Virus record (IMG/VR): IMGVR_UViG_3300025284_000004 | Span: 1 to 38,384 of that record | Direction: 5' to 3' (one strand) | Origin: a virus | DNA: 38,384 bases | In this document: positions 24,249-32,216 of the stretch, one piece after another | Layout: each line of letters begins with the position of its first letter | How positions within the stretch are numbered: the stretch's first letter is position 1 | Notes under the pieces: model-generated | What the model was told of the DNA's origin: nothing | Database searches by the model: none | The model's input: the letters and a program-made list of their open reading frames with translations, nothing else | Program-made: the position numbers and the translations under genes

Positions 24249-25343
24249 TCAGGCGTCGGCGACGGCGGCGTTGTACATCGTGAAGACGCCGTGCTGGATC
24301 AGGTCATCGGTGTCACCGGTGCCCTTGCCGAACAGCAGCTTTTCGATGCCGCGAATCTCTTGCAGACCCACGCCATTGCGGAAGCCGTAGTCGCGGACAT
24401 CCGTGGTGGTCTTGGTGCGCTGCGCCCAGGCCACGCCGAGCGCCTGCGCACCGACGAGGAAGTTGGCGCCGACTTGGATGCCGCCAGCGCCGACGCCCGG
24501 CAGGTACGGGATTTCCGGGATTTCGCGGATGATCACGCCGTCCCACACCAGCGAGCCGCCGGTGAAGATCGGGTTGTCCTTCATCCCGCTGCCCTCCCGA
24601 GCGCGTGCGTCGCGGTTTGCTTGCTGCATCGCCGTGTCCAGTTGCAGGTCACGGAACGCCAGCGAATTGGCGAACAGCACGTACCATTCCTCGTCCTCGT
24701 TCAGACGGATCGGGCGGATAGCCGGCGATGCGGCTTGCGCGCGACGCTTGGCGAGCGAGATCGTGGCGGTGGACAGCTTGTCAGCCGTGTTGTCGATGTT
24801 CGCGAGCGACGCCGAGTGATCGTTGCCGCTGTTGTTGCTCACCGATGCGCCGAACAGCACGCGGTCAGCGTTGTCAGCCAGCCACGCATCCTTTTGTGTT
24901 TCCGATGCCGAACCATAGGCAACGCCGTTGATCGAGTGGAGCGCGGCAATGATCTGGTCGCGCATCTTCTCCATGGCCCACAGCTTGAGCGCCATGCGGC
25001 CAGCGTCACGCAGCTCGATTGCCGACTTCTGTTCGTCCCAATTGGTGACGACGACGGCGTTACGCAGGGGTGCGACCGTCACAGCCATGGAGCGGCTGTC
25101 GAGTTCTTCCTCGTTGCCTTCCAGAACTTGGTTACCGGTCACGCCAGCGCCGCGCAGCTTGCGGACATTGGCAAACGTTACCTTGTCACCCGGCTTGCGG
25201 GTCAGGTCGTCCTTCAGTTGGATGATCGAGTTTTCGTCCGTGCCCATGTACCGCTTGAAGCGGTTGTCACGAACGTACTCCATGAAAAACTTGTCGTCCC
25301 ATTGCTGGGGCGTCAAGCCGGTGCGGGCGGTGGTTTCTGCCAT
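24249..25343 (-). CDS. major capsid protein (N4-gp56 family)
   Basis: This 364-residue protein is of the N4 gp56-like HK97-fold capsid family. It starts MAETTARTGLTPQQWDDKFF, with DLTRKPGDKVTFANVRKLRG, a LEGNEEELD loop, NAVVVTNWDEQKSAIELRDA and a C-terminal ALGVAWAQRTKTTTDVRDYG. These are family hallmarks. It follows the scaffold gene by 8 bp, as expected for the capsid. Confidence 0.9.
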   Translation of the reverse strand: MAETTARTGLTPQQWDDKFFMEYVRDNRFKRYMGTDENSIIQLKDDLTRKPGDKVTFANVRKLRGAGVTGNQVLEGNEEELDSRSMAVTVAPLRNAVVVTNWDEQKSAIELRDAGRMALKLWAMEKMRDQIIAALHSINGVAYGSASETQKDAWLADNADRVLFGASVSNNSGNDHSASLANIDNTADKLSTATISLAKRRAQAASPAIRPIRLNEDEEWYVLFANSLAFRDLQLDTAMQQANRDARAREGSGMKDNPIFTGGSLVWDGVIIREIPEIPYLPGVGAGGIQVGANFLVGAQALGVAWAQRTKTTTDVRDYGFRNGVGLQEIRGIEKLLFGKGTGDTDDLIQHGVFTMYNAAVADA

Positions 25344-25351
25344 GATTTACC

Positions 25352-26095
25352 TCAACGAGATTTCAGAATGGATTCGAGCGACGACGGCCCGGTCCACGCC
25401 GGCGCAGTGCGCGTGGCGGCGGAGCGAGCAGTAGCCAGGGATTGGGGAATCTGTGCGGCGGGTGCGGCAGGGGCAGCCGGAGCAGGCGCGGCGGCAGGCG
25501 TCTGGCCGAGTTCGGCCATCAGCTTTTCGCGTAACTCCTTCTCGAGCCTCTCGCGGTAGGTAGTCGGGTTGCCCCCGATTTCCTGCATGAGCTGGATCTT
25601 CTGCGCTTCCTTGTACATCCAGTCCCACGGATGGGGCTGCCGTTGCAGTTGCGCGGCCAGTGCAGGGTTCGCCTGCGCGGCCTTCTCGAAGATTTCGAGC
25701 TTCTCGTCCAAGTCCGTGTAGTCGCGGCGCGCGATCATTTCGGACATGTTGAAGCGCTCGTTCAGCACCTGTGCCTGTACAACTTGCATCGGATCGGCTG
25801 GCTCTTGGGGCTCCTGCGGCTGCTGTTGGGCTTGCTGGCGGCGGTATGCCTCCATCTCACCTTCCAGTCGCAGTGCCTTTTCCTTCCAGTCCTTCCGCTG
25901 CTTCCGCTCAGCTTCCAGAGCGTCCAAAGGAACAGTCTTCGGTTCTTGTGCGGCCGCCGGCGGCGCAGCAGGTGCAGGTGCAGGTTCCGAGGCAGGTTCG
26001 GCGGGTGCCGGCTCCTGCTGCGGTTCTTGCATCTGCGGTTCGCCCATCGGCTCATCCGTCGCGGATTCACCGTTCAGCACTTGATCGAGTTCCAT
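25352..26095 (-). CDS. scaffolding protein
   Basis: This is a 247-residue acidic, Pro/Ala/Gln-rich protein. The N-terminus is disordered (repeated PEPA-type segments, about 15-60), the middle is coiled coil (LEAERKQRKDWKEKALRLEG, about 60-85) and there are more helices up to a basic C-terminus (SSLESILKSR). Composition, length and its place between portal and capsid identify it as a scaffold. GAGGTAAG lies upstream of the ATG. Confidence 0.8.
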   Translation of the reverse strand: MELDQVLNGESATDEPMGEPQMQEPQQEPAPAEPASEPAPAPAAPPAAAQEPKTVPLDALEAERKQRKDWKEKALRLEGEMEAYRRQQAQQQPQEPQEPADPMQVVQAQVLNERFNMSEMIARRDYTDLDEKLEIFEKAAQANPALAAQLQRQPHPWDWMYKEAQKIQLMQEIGGNPTTYRERLEKELREKLMAELGQTPAAAPAPAAPAAPAAQIPQSLATARSAATRTAPAWTGPSSLESILKSR

Positions 26096-26119
26096 CTTTC
26101 GCTTACCTCAACGCCCGAT

Positions 26120-28222
26120 TCAGCCCGGCGGCAGCCCAACGCCCGAGTCCCCGGCGGCGGGGCCGGGAAGAAGCCCGGCGCTTTCTTGCGGCAAAGAAAA
26201 ACCCGCCTCGGTGGGCGGGTTCGTTTGCATTTCTTGCGGTGGAATCGGTGGCGGATCCGGCGGCGGCATTGGCTGGCCGCCCATCAGGCCGGCACCTTGC
26301 ATCGCCTCCATGAACGCCTGCGTTGCCAGTTGGATCACCTGCTCAGGCGTCATGCCCGGCGCGGTGGCCGTCAAGCGCTTCGTCTCAGCGTCGTAGCGTC
26401 CCGTCTCGGCCTTGTACTGCTCCACCTCGTTCTTTGCGCTGTTGTCATCGGCCTGCTGCTGCAACTCGTTGAACTTCTGGCCCAACTCTTGCAACTGCTG
26501 CTCAAGCTGCGCGACCTGCGGCGACTTCTTGCCCTCGCCGCGCATTTCCTTGAGGATCGCATCCTTGTTGCGAAGGCTCGATGCCTCAATGATCGCGTCC
26601 GGCGGGATCGGAAGACCCTTGGAGGCCAAGTCCGCCAGCTGGGCGAACTGCTCAGCCTGGATCGTCACGACGTCCGCGCCTTCCTCGATGATGATGTCCA
26701 CGTCGAGCCCGGAAATGTCGTTCTCGGTACGCACCACTTCTTCAAGTCGCGGGTCATTCGGTTGCAGCCCCATCTGCTGGACGATCTGCTCGGCCTTCTG
26801 CGGGTCCATGCGGCTCAATTCTTCCTTCAGAGTCACGGGGCGGTTCAGGCCCACCCACTTCAGGTTCTTGTCGCTGTCAGTGACGCGAATCCACTTCTCT
26901 CCGGTCCAGAACTGGCGTACGCGCAGCCAGACGGCCTGATAGATATCGCGCGTCCACTGGCGCAGCGAGTCCATCTGCGGTTCTATCTCGACCGAGCCGC
27001 CCTGCTGCTGCGCCTGGATGGCACGCCCGGACTGGTCGCGTGGGTCCTTGCCGGCCAGCGCCGCGTTCGGGCCTGATGCCTGCATTTCGATGGTGGCCTG
27101 CTGCAACATCTGCAAGTTGCCGGACGCCATATCCTGCGTCTGGGCAATCTCCAGCTTCATGGATGGATTGACCTCAACGTAGCCATCCGGCTTGGCCAGT
27201 TCGATCTTCGCCTTGTTGACATCGTCCACAGCGCCGCGCTCGGCGATCACCTGCCGCATGTTCATCAAATGCAGGGCCTTGCTGCGGCGCTTGTTGATCT
27301 CGTCTTGCAGGGAGATGAGGTCGCGCACGGAGCCATAGCGGTTGTTCTCGCGGTCCATGTATGCCGACCGCATGATCAGCGAGCAGGCCGACTGGCCGTA
27401 TTCGTCCAGATACGGAGACCGCTGCGGATCGATCAGAGCGCCGCCCTTGGTGTACGTGCACACCCACCATTCGCCTCGCTCTTGCCAGTGGATCTGGACG
27501 ATTCGCACGCGTGAGCGGCGGTTGTCACACCACATGAAGCGGGGACGGTCGTCATAGGTGTCCGAGATCGAGACTGAGGCGAGAGTAGATTCAATCGCAT
27601 CCTCTCGGCCAGGGAACAGGGCATAGGCATCGTCCTTGTCCATCCAGATGACGATGCCCTTGTACTTGGCGTCCGAGAAATCCGGCTTGCGCGAGTGCGG
27701 GTCGTAGAACAGGCGATCCCACGGGACGTATTGGATCGACACGTCAACGCCCGACGGATGCTGCTCGACAACAACGTCGGCGCCACCATACCCCTCGATC
27801 AGCAGGTTTTCATAGACCTGCGAGCGCACCTCATCGAAGTCGTTCTGGTCGGCAACGAAACGCAGCGAATCCGTCGCGGCGTCCGCCATGTCGGTGTGCT
27901 GCGGCGTGCGAGGGTATGCCTTCGGGTCGCTACGCTGGCGCCGCTCATAGCCCCGGAGGAACTCGACCTTCCGCTTGATGTAGTTGATCGTCAGGGCGGG
28001 CTGCTTGCGCTTGCGCAGGATCGCCAATTCCTCGCGCGTCCACTGGTCGTTGTCATAGTAGTCGCGGTCGCGCTCCGCCAGTTGGCGTGCGTCGTAGGTC
28101 TCGTTCTCGGCTTCCTCGAACCACCGGCACAGACGAGGAATGACGTCGTCACCCATGCCGTAGCTATCGACGCTCTGCGCGGCGCGATCAGCTTCAGCCA
28201 TGGGAGCGCCCCGCCGGATCAT
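26120..28222 (-). CDS. portal protein (P22-like)
   Basis: The 700-residue protein forms the dodecameric ring for DNA entry. The N-terminus carries DRDYYDNDQWTREELAILRK, then QPALTINYIKRKVEFLRGY; the body has FVADQNDFDEVRSQVYENLL and PWDRLFYDPHSRKPDFSDA, characteristic of P22-type portals; the C-terminal third is a coiled coil with a Pro-rich tail. ATG 28222 overlaps the terminase stop (ATGA) and has GGAAGG upstream; in-frame ATG 28201 is an alternative. A terminator-like hairpin lies inside its last codons. Confidence 0.9.
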   Translation of the reverse strand: MIRRGAPMAEADRAAQSVDSYGMGDDVIPRLCRWFEEAENETYDARQLAERDRDYYDNDQWTREELAILRKRKQPALTINYIKRKVEFLRGYERRQRSDPKAYPRTPQHTDMADAATDSLRFVADQNDFDEVRSQVYENLLIEGYGGADVVVEQHPSGVDVSIQYVPWDRLFYDPHSRKPDFSDAKYKGIVIWMDKDDAYALFPGREDAIESTLASVSISDTYDDRPRFMWCDNRRSRVRIVQIHWQERGEWWVCTYTKGGALIDPQRSPYLDEYGQSACSLIMRSAYMDRENNRYGSVRDLISLQDEINKRRSKALHLMNMRQVIAERGAVDDVNKAKIELAKPDGYVEVNPSMKLEIAQTQDMASGNLQMLQQATIEMQASGPNAALAGKDPRDQSGRAIQAQQQGGSVEIEPQMDSLRQWTRDIYQAVWLRVRQFWTGEKWIRVTDSDKNLKWVGLNRPVTLKEELSRMDPQKAEQIVQQMGLQPNDPRLEEVVRTENDISGLDVDIIIEEGADVVTIQAEQFAQLADLASKGLPIPPDAIIEASSLRNKDAILKEMRGEGKKSPQVAQLEQQLQELGQKFNELQQQADDNSAKNEVEQYKAETGRYDAETKRLTATAPGMTPEQVIQLATQAFMEAMQGAGLMGGQPMPPPDPPPIPPQEMQTNPPTEAGFSLPQESAGLLPGPAAGDSGVGLPPG
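26194..26221 (-). terminator. terminator-like hairpin inside the portal 3' end
   Basis: On the minus strand: AACCCGCC (26221-26214), loop CACCGA, GGCGGGTT (26207-26200), then TTTCTTT. It has an 8-bp stem and a U-run, yet it lies about 75 bp before the portal stop and upstream of the scaffold and capsid genes. It may act as an attenuator. Confidence 0.6.
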
Positions 28223-29820
28223 GAAACCTTCCAGCTGTCTTCATCGTCGTCGTTCCTGTTGAATGCTCTGTCCCACCTGTCGCCAGATGGCTTCTTCTCT
28301 TCGGGTGGCACAATCCCGGGGTGCGCGTCTGCCAGTGCGCGGCCAATCAGGCTTGCTGCATCGACCTCGTCGTCGTTCTTGCCGGCCGGGAACTTCAGGT
28401 ATTGCTCGATGACGTCGTCACCTTCCGGGCCTTCTGGAATCCACACGCGGCCCATTGACGCCATCGCCTGAAACGCCTGCGCCTTCACCTGCTTGTTGCT
28501 GCCGTGCGGCGAGATCGGATCGATGCGGCATGCCTGGCGCTCGAACCGCATCTGCTTCGCCACGAAGCCAGCCACCGATTTCCAGTTGTTATCGTCTTCC
28601 GGAAACCACGCGAATGGCTTGTGCTTCTCGATAAGCCCTTTCTTCGCCTCGGCCCGCACGCCAATCACACGCTCGGCCAGCACGTCCATCTTGATCTGCC
28701 CACGGAAGCCGTCCAGCATGTACAAATCGCCCTCCGGATCGACGCCCCACACACGCACGCACTGGTAATCGCTGTCCGCGTCGCCCTGCGGCGCATGGTC
28801 GCTAGTCATGTACCGGTGCAGGTTCTTCGGCTGCTCGCCTGGGCGGTATCGCCTGAACCAGTCGCGCTGGAAGTACGTGCCATCATCAGGCGATGGCTTC
28901 TGCTGGTACAGGCTCGACCACGTGCGCTTGTTGCGCTTGAACGGCTCCCAATGCGCGAGACTGAACCACTCAGGCCATAGCGTTTCGCCTATCTGCCGCC
29001 CTAGCGGGTCGTCCAAGCGGTCGGCAATCGCCGGCAGGCAGATGACATACCAGCGTCGGCCGTCTCGCCCATCGAACCAGCCCGACTGCCCGTCCCACCC
29101 TTCCGGCAGGATGCGGCCGGCTGGGTCATTCTCGTGCCAGCGAGTCAGGATCATGACCTGCGGCGCACCGGGGATCAGGCGCGAGCAGAAGTCATCGATG
29201 TATGCGTCCCACGTCTTGTTGCGGATCGTTTCCGACTCCGCTGCCTCGCGCCCCCGGATCGGATCGTCCAGGATGCCAAGCGCCGCGCGGTTACCAGTCA
29301 GGCCAGACAGTAAGCCGCCCGACATGTACTCGGAGCCGTTCGACAGCGCCCACTCATCCGCCGCCTTCTGGTCTTCCTTCAGGGTTTCGCCCATCAGGTT
29401 GTAGAACGACTTCGACTGGATCAACTGCCGAGCCCGCCTGCCCTGCTTCTTCGCGATGTCACTGGCGTAGCTGGCGAGGATGACGTTTCGCCTCGGCTTG
29501 CGCGCCATGAACCACGGCACGAACACTACGTCGCTGTACGTCGATTTCGCGCTACCCGGCGGCATCAGCACCATCAGGTTTGGAATCGAACCATCCTCGA
29601 TTCCCTGCAACTTCGACAGCAGCAGCGCGTGGTGCGTCGCCAACTTGTCGAGCTTCATGACGCTGAACGCGTCTTCGTCGGCCTCGTCCGTCAATGGCAC
29701 GGTCGGAATGTCCACCATGCACGAAAAATCGGTGAGGCTTCGTTGCGCCAACTCGCGGCGCGCGGACATCACATCATTCGCTGTCAAGCGGGATAGAGCT
29801 GATGGCGCGCAGTTGCTCAT
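28219..29820 (-). CDS. terL: terminase large subunit
   Basis: This is the ATP-driven DNA packaging motor and nuclease. The 533-residue protein has Walker A MPPGSAKST (86-94), Walker B-type ALGILDDP (180-187), a TRWHENDPAG motif (about 227-236) and a C-terminal RNase H-like nuclease with acidic clusters at TSDHAPQGD and KNDDEVDAASL. It overlaps the small-subunit gene by 47 bp; an in-frame ATG at 29769, 5 nt after that stop, is another possible start. No strong ribosome site is visible at either. Confidence 0.93.
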   Translation of the reverse strand: MSNCAPSALSRLTANDVMSARRELAQRSLTDFSCMVDIPTVPLTDEADEDAFSVMKLDKLATHHALLLSKLQGIEDGSIPNLMVLMPPGSAKSTYSDVVFVPWFMARKPRRNVILASYASDIAKKQGRRARQLIQSKSFYNLMGETLKEDQKAADEWALSNGSEYMSGGLLSGLTGNRAALGILDDPIRGREAAESETIRNKTWDAYIDDFCSRLIPGAPQVMILTRWHENDPAGRILPEGWDGQSGWFDGRDGRRWYVICLPAIADRLDDPLGRQIGETLWPEWFSLAHWEPFKRNKRTWSSLYQQKPSPDDGTYFQRDWFRRYRPGEQPKNLHRYMTSDHAPQGDADSDYQCVRVWGVDPEGDLYMLDGFRGQIKMDVLAERVIGVRAEAKKGLIEKHKPFAWFPEDDNNWKSVAGFVAKQMRFERQACRIDPISPHGSNKQVKAQAFQAMASMGRVWIPEGPEGDDVIEQYLKFPAGKNDDEVDAASLIGRALADAHPGIVPPEEKKPSGDRWDRAFNRNDDDEDSWKVS

Positions 29821-30313
29821 CGGTCAGTTTCGATACGTCCAACGTGTGAGCGGCCTGGATCGGTCCGCCGTCCTTGCCAACATGCTCTGCGGTCACCTTC
29901 TCGCCGTACTTCTTCGGGTGCCACTTGGCCAGCAGCTTCAGGCGCGTGTCGATGCGTAGCTTCGAGCGTTGGACGTGCTCGCCGTTGAGCTTCCAGCCAG
30001 GCGCCTCGTCTTCCTCGACCTTCTGCATCCAGTCGTTCCGCCCGTCATCCGCGATTTCCAGCGTTTCCTCGGCAATGGCGTCGTAGCCAAGCTGTCGGGC
30101 TACCTCCATTCGCTCGGCGAACTCCGGATCAGCCTTGATCCAGTCGTAGACGGTCCGCCACTTGGGCATTCCCTCTTCTCGGCAGATCACCTTCAGTGGC
30201 TCACCGTCGGCGATGCGCTCGCAGATCTTTTCCTGCACCGCCAGCTTTGCATCGCCCTCCAACACCAGCGGCGTCGGGCCGGCCGGCTTGTTGGGGTCGC
30301 GCTTGCGGGGCAT
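29774..30313 (-). CDS. terS: terminase small subunit
   Basis: This 179-residue protein recognises the packaging site. The N-terminal HTH region is seen in QEKICERIADGEPLKVICRE and GMPKWRTVYDWIKADPEF; then comes the family phrase RQLGYDAIAEETLEIADDGR and LRIDTRLKLLAKWHPKKYGE. This is the typical proteobacterial TerS pattern. GGAG lies 8 bases before the ATG. It is the first late gene after the pR'-like region. Confidence 0.88.
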   Translation of the reverse strand: MPRKRDPNKPAGPTPLVLEGDAKLAVQEKICERIADGEPLKVICREEGMPKWRTVYDWIKADPEFAERMEVARQLGYDAIAEETLEIADDGRNDWMQKVEEDEAPGWKLNGEHVQRSKLRIDTRLKLLAKWHPKKYGEKVTAEHVGKDGGPIQAAHTLDVSKLTDEQLRAISSIPLDSE

Positions 30314-30330
30314 TTCAGGACTCCGGAAAT

Positions 30331-30352
30331 AAAAAACCGCCCGGAGGCGGTT
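30331..30352 (-). terminator. intrinsic terminator before terS
   Basis: On the minus strand: AACCGCC, loop TCCG, GGCGGTT, then TTTTATTT. It is the last and strongest of three stem-loops between the pR'-like promoter and terS. Confidence 0.7.
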
Positions 30353-30357
30353 GGAAA

Positions 30358-30374
30358 CTAGCCTTTCGGGCTAG
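30358..30374 (-). terminator. stem-loop in the late leader
   Basis: On the minus strand CTAGCC, loop CGAAA, GGCTAG, followed by TTTCC. This is the middle of three hairpins in the untranslated leader of the late transcript; its U-run is weak. Confidence 0.4.
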
Positions 30375-30419
30375 TGATGAGACAAGTTGAGGGGGTGGCC
30401 TCCGCTGAGGCCGGAACGC

Positions 30420-30452
30420 AAAAACCCGGCGAGGATTGCTCCAGGCCGGGTT
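30420..30452 (-). terminator. first terminator of the late leader (tR'-like)
   Basis: On the minus strand AACCCGGC pairs with GCCGGGTT across a 14-base loop, followed by TTTTTG. It lies about 25-55 nt after the predicted pR' start. An upstream small hairpin (GGGGA/TCCCC, 30458-30472) lies in the first transcribed bases and could act as a pause signal. Confidence 0.6.
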
Positions 30453-30483
30453 ATTTTGGGGACACTTTCCCCCTCTGGCCGCG

Positions 30484-30512
30484 ATGATAGTACAGATCAG
30501 AGCGGCTTACAA
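30484..30512 (-). promoter_or_regulatory. late promoter, pR'-like
   Basis: On the minus strand TTGTAA (30512-30507), a 17-bp spacer, then TATCAT (30489-30484; 5 of 6 match). It starts 6 bp after the Q-like stop and points to terS. Its place, directly after Q and before terminators, copies lambda pR'-tR'. Confidence 0.55.
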
Positions 30513-30518
30513 GGGGTT

Positions 30519-30932
30519 TCACCATTCCACCCCTTTCCGCCGCAGGATTACCGAAACCGCCAGTTTAGCCCCTGCATACGCAGCCGGCTGATTCGCACCA
30601 GCCCGTGGATTCCGCCATACCTGCGGCCCCATCCGGTTGCGCATCTCGATCATTATCGCCAGCCGATCATCCCCGTCCAGTTCGTCAATGGCTGACCGGA
30701 TCGTCGGCAGGACGTATGCCCGCACGCGCTGTTCGATCAGATCGCCGATGTCCTGGTATTGGTCTGACGCCCGAGCGTTTGCGCAGGTCGAGTCCGCCCG
30801 GGCGTACCCCTCCACCGGCTGGTATCCCTGCTCGCTGCAAAACCAGTCGTACAGAAGCTCGTCCAGCGCATCGTATTTGTACGCGGCAAGGGCCGACTGT
30901 CTGACCTCTCTGGTTGGCATAGCTGTGTACAT
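30519..30932 (-). CDS. putative late-gene regulator (Q-like antiterminator)
   Basis: This 137-residue protein has a helical central part and the end phrase MIEMRNRMGPQVWRNPRAGA, which resembles the C-terminal part of Q-like or late transcription regulators from betaproteobacterial phages. GGGGAG precedes the ATG. Position is the stronger evidence: it is the last gene of the pR operon and is followed at once by a promoter, three terminators and terS. It would bind near pR' and let polymerase pass the terminators. Confidence 0.45.
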   Translation of the reverse strand: MYTAMPTREVRQSALAAYKYDALDELLYDWFCSEQGYQPVEGYARADSTCANARASDQYQDIGDLIEQRVRAYVLPTIRSAIDELDGDDRLAIMIEMRNRMGPQVWRNPRAGANQPAAYAGAKLAVSVILRRKGVEW

Positions 30933-30948
30933 TCCCGCTCCCCGTCAA

Positions 30949-31123
30949 TCAAGCCACTTCCAACAGTCCGCGCTCCACCAGCGCGACGCTCGTCTTGGCG
31001 ATCCACTCCATCTGTGCGTTGTACTTCTCGGCCTTTGTCATCGACCGGCCTTGGTCTAGTTCTGCATGGCATGCGCAGCAGAGCGCCATGATCGCGGCGT
31101 AGCTTATCGCTGCGGTAGGTCAT
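30949..31123 (-). pseudogene. DUF1364 (HNH-like) gene remnant with internal deletion and frameshift
   Basis: The start MTYRSDKLRR (ATG 31123, ATGA overlap with the gene before) is the hallmark N-terminus of DUF1364 phage proteins. In that frame the rest is nonsense that runs antisense-like into the Q gene. In the next frame the family's C-terminus appears: ALCCACHAELDQGRSMTKAE, then EWIAKTSVALVERGLLEVA, stopping at 30949. The Cys/His middle (VAAHSN...GKG type) is absent. A short 46-residue ORF from ATG 31089 could still be made. Confidence 0.6.
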
Positions 31124-31398
31124 GCCGGGAACAGGTCTTCGAGGATCTTGCGGTACTGCTTCCGGCGCCGCTCTGCCAAGTCGTATTTGTCCATCAGCCT
31201 CAGCAGCTTGTCGAAGTCGATCTGCTTCTGCGAGCACAGTTCCTGAATTTCCGCCTCGGTCGAGATCAACGTCTCATCGATCTTCGCCATTTCCAGTTCT
31301 GCCTGCGTCTGCACCTGCTTGGCGCGGATGGGCGCGAGTGCTTCGTCCAGCTTTTCCTTGGACATGGCGATGATTTCTTTGAAGGGCTTCAGACGCAT
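31120..31398 (-). CDS. coiled-coil hypothetical protein, 92 aa
   Basis: It is charged and helical almost throughout (about 10-85; IIAMSKEKLDEALAPIRAKQ, LMDKYDLAERRRKQYRKILE). The stop overlaps the ATG of the DUF1364 remnant. The function is unknown; it lies in the nin-like part of the pR operon. Confidence 0.65.
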   Translation of the reverse strand: MRLKPFKEIIAMSKEKLDEALAPIRAKQVQTQAELEMAKIDETLISTEAEIQELCSQKQIDFDKLLRLMDKYDLAERRRKQYRKILEDLFPA

Positions 31399-31401
31399 AG
31401 G

Positions 31402-31587
31402 TCAATCTCCAGTTAGTAAGACGAGTAGTTCGGAATCGGCGGCTTCTTTGGTCTGTCCGCCACCGAATATGTTGTTCAGCGCCTGTGCTTGTGCCAGTGG
31501 CCCCAAGCCAGAACCAAGATTCTGTTGACTACGTAGCAGGCTTTCGTAGTAGTCGCTTGGCAGCGACGGGTATCCGATTCCAAACAT
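31402..31587 (-). CDS. small hypothetical protein, 61 aa
   Basis: ATG 31587 shares a base with the previous stop (TGATG). The protein starts MFGIGYPSLPSDYYESLLRS with a Gly-rich middle (NNIFGGGQTK). No domain recognised. Confidence 0.55.
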   Translation of the reverse strand: MFGIGYPSLPSDYYESLLRSQQNLGSGLGPLAQAQALNNIFGGGQTKEAADSELLVLLTGD

Positions 31588-31769
31588 CACGCCCCTTTGT
31601 TCAGCCGCTGCAACACCACGCCGTCCGGAACCTGTTCCACCTCGCGTTCCTCCCACTGCCACCGAGGCGAGTTCTTCTCGACGTAGGCGTAGTCGTCAGT
31701 CCAGACACCGGCCGGCACACGCTCCTTTTTGAAGCCGTCGGCGGTTTCGTAGGTCACCCAGATACGCAT
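31587..31769 (-). CDS. small hypothetical protein, 60 aa
   Basis: ATG 31769 lies in TGATG with the 18-residue ORF upstream. The protein MRIWVTYETADGFKKERVPA... is beta-rich with Trp residues, soluble, and ends VLQRLNKGA. This start is preferred over an upstream in-frame ATG because of the coupling. No family recognised. Confidence 0.55.
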   Translation of the reverse strand: MRIWVTYETADGFKKERVPAGVWTDDYAYVEKNSPRWQWEEREVEQVPDGVVLQRLNKGA

Positions 31770-31825
31770 CACCACCCCCGCATAACGAAGTAGAAGGCCA
31801 GCCACGGCCAGAAAATTGGGTGCAT
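31769..31825 (-). CDS. 18-residue hydrophobic micropeptide
   Basis: MHPIFWPWLAFYFVMRGW is encoded after an ideal AAAGGAGG seven bases upstream. Start and stop both share bases with neighbours (TGATG on each side), so the gap between two genes is filled exactly. The aromatic, hydrophobic composition suggests membrane insertion. It is too short for standard gene finders. Confidence 0.55.
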   Translation of the reverse strand: MHPIFWPWLAFYFVMRGW

Positions 31826-32007
31826 CAGCAGCCTCCTTTGATCGAACACCAGACGCCGGTGCAGATTAGGAACAGCAGCGCCCCGCCACCAACCACCAGC
31901 CAGCCAACCAGGCTAACGATGTTCCACCGCTCCACATATTCACGCTGCTCGCGCATTGTGTTGACCACGTAGTCATGCACCGATTCGTCTTCCCGCTGAT
32001 GTCGCAT
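31825..32007 (-). CDS. small membrane protein, 60 aa
   Basis: The N-terminal half is charged (MRHQREDESVHDYVVNTMRE) and one strong membrane span follows (about 35-55, IVSLVGWLVVGGGALLFLIC), with a short CSIKGGC tail. Its last codons carry the ribosome site of the micropeptide. The function is unknown. Confidence 0.6.
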   Translation of the reverse strand: MRHQREDESVHDYVVNTMREQREYVERWNIVSLVGWLVVGGGALLFLICTGVWCSIKGGC

Positions 32008-32011
32008 CGCC

Positions 32012-32215
32012 CTACTCCACATGCGGCGCCTTGGCGCCGGCGTTGACCCACTGGTTCCGCGCGGGGGTGCTTTCGCCGTCCTGGTCGACCTTTACACGGT
32101 CAAACGGCAAGTCATCCTCGCCAAGCCTAGCCGCGCCCTGAATGAACGCCATGACGGATACGCCCAACAGTGCGCCGATCAGCAGGCCGGCCGTGAAAAT
32201 CAGGGTGGCGGTCAT
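32012..32215 (-). CDS. small membrane protein, 67 aa
   Basis: ATG 32215 has GGAG 6 bases upstream and lies one base after the previous stop. There is an N-terminal membrane span (about 4-26, TLIFTAGLLIGALLGVSVMA) and a soluble acidic tail with a conserved-looking EDDLPFDRVKVD. A DUF3789-like small membrane protein is possible; not certain. Confidence 0.55.
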   Translation of the reverse strand: MTATLIFTAGLLIGALLGVSVMAFIQGAARLGEDDLPFDRVKVDQDGESTPARNQWVNAGAKAPHVE

Positions 32216-32216
32216 A

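Noticed and set aside
24195-25559. Long plus-strand ORF of 454 codons opposite the capsid gene
   Set aside because: It is the antisense shadow of the capsid and scaffold genes in GC-rich DNA, with Arg/His-rich translation and no family phrases.
25631-27076. Plus-strand ORF of 481 codons opposite portal and scaffold
   Set aside because: Leu/Arg-rich low-complexity translation, fully antisense to two well-supported genes.
30737-31123. Reading the MTYRS ORF as an intact protein
   Set aside because: After the first ten residues the frame loses all DUF1364 similarity and runs antisense-free but out of frame through the Q-like gene; the family C-terminus is in another frame.
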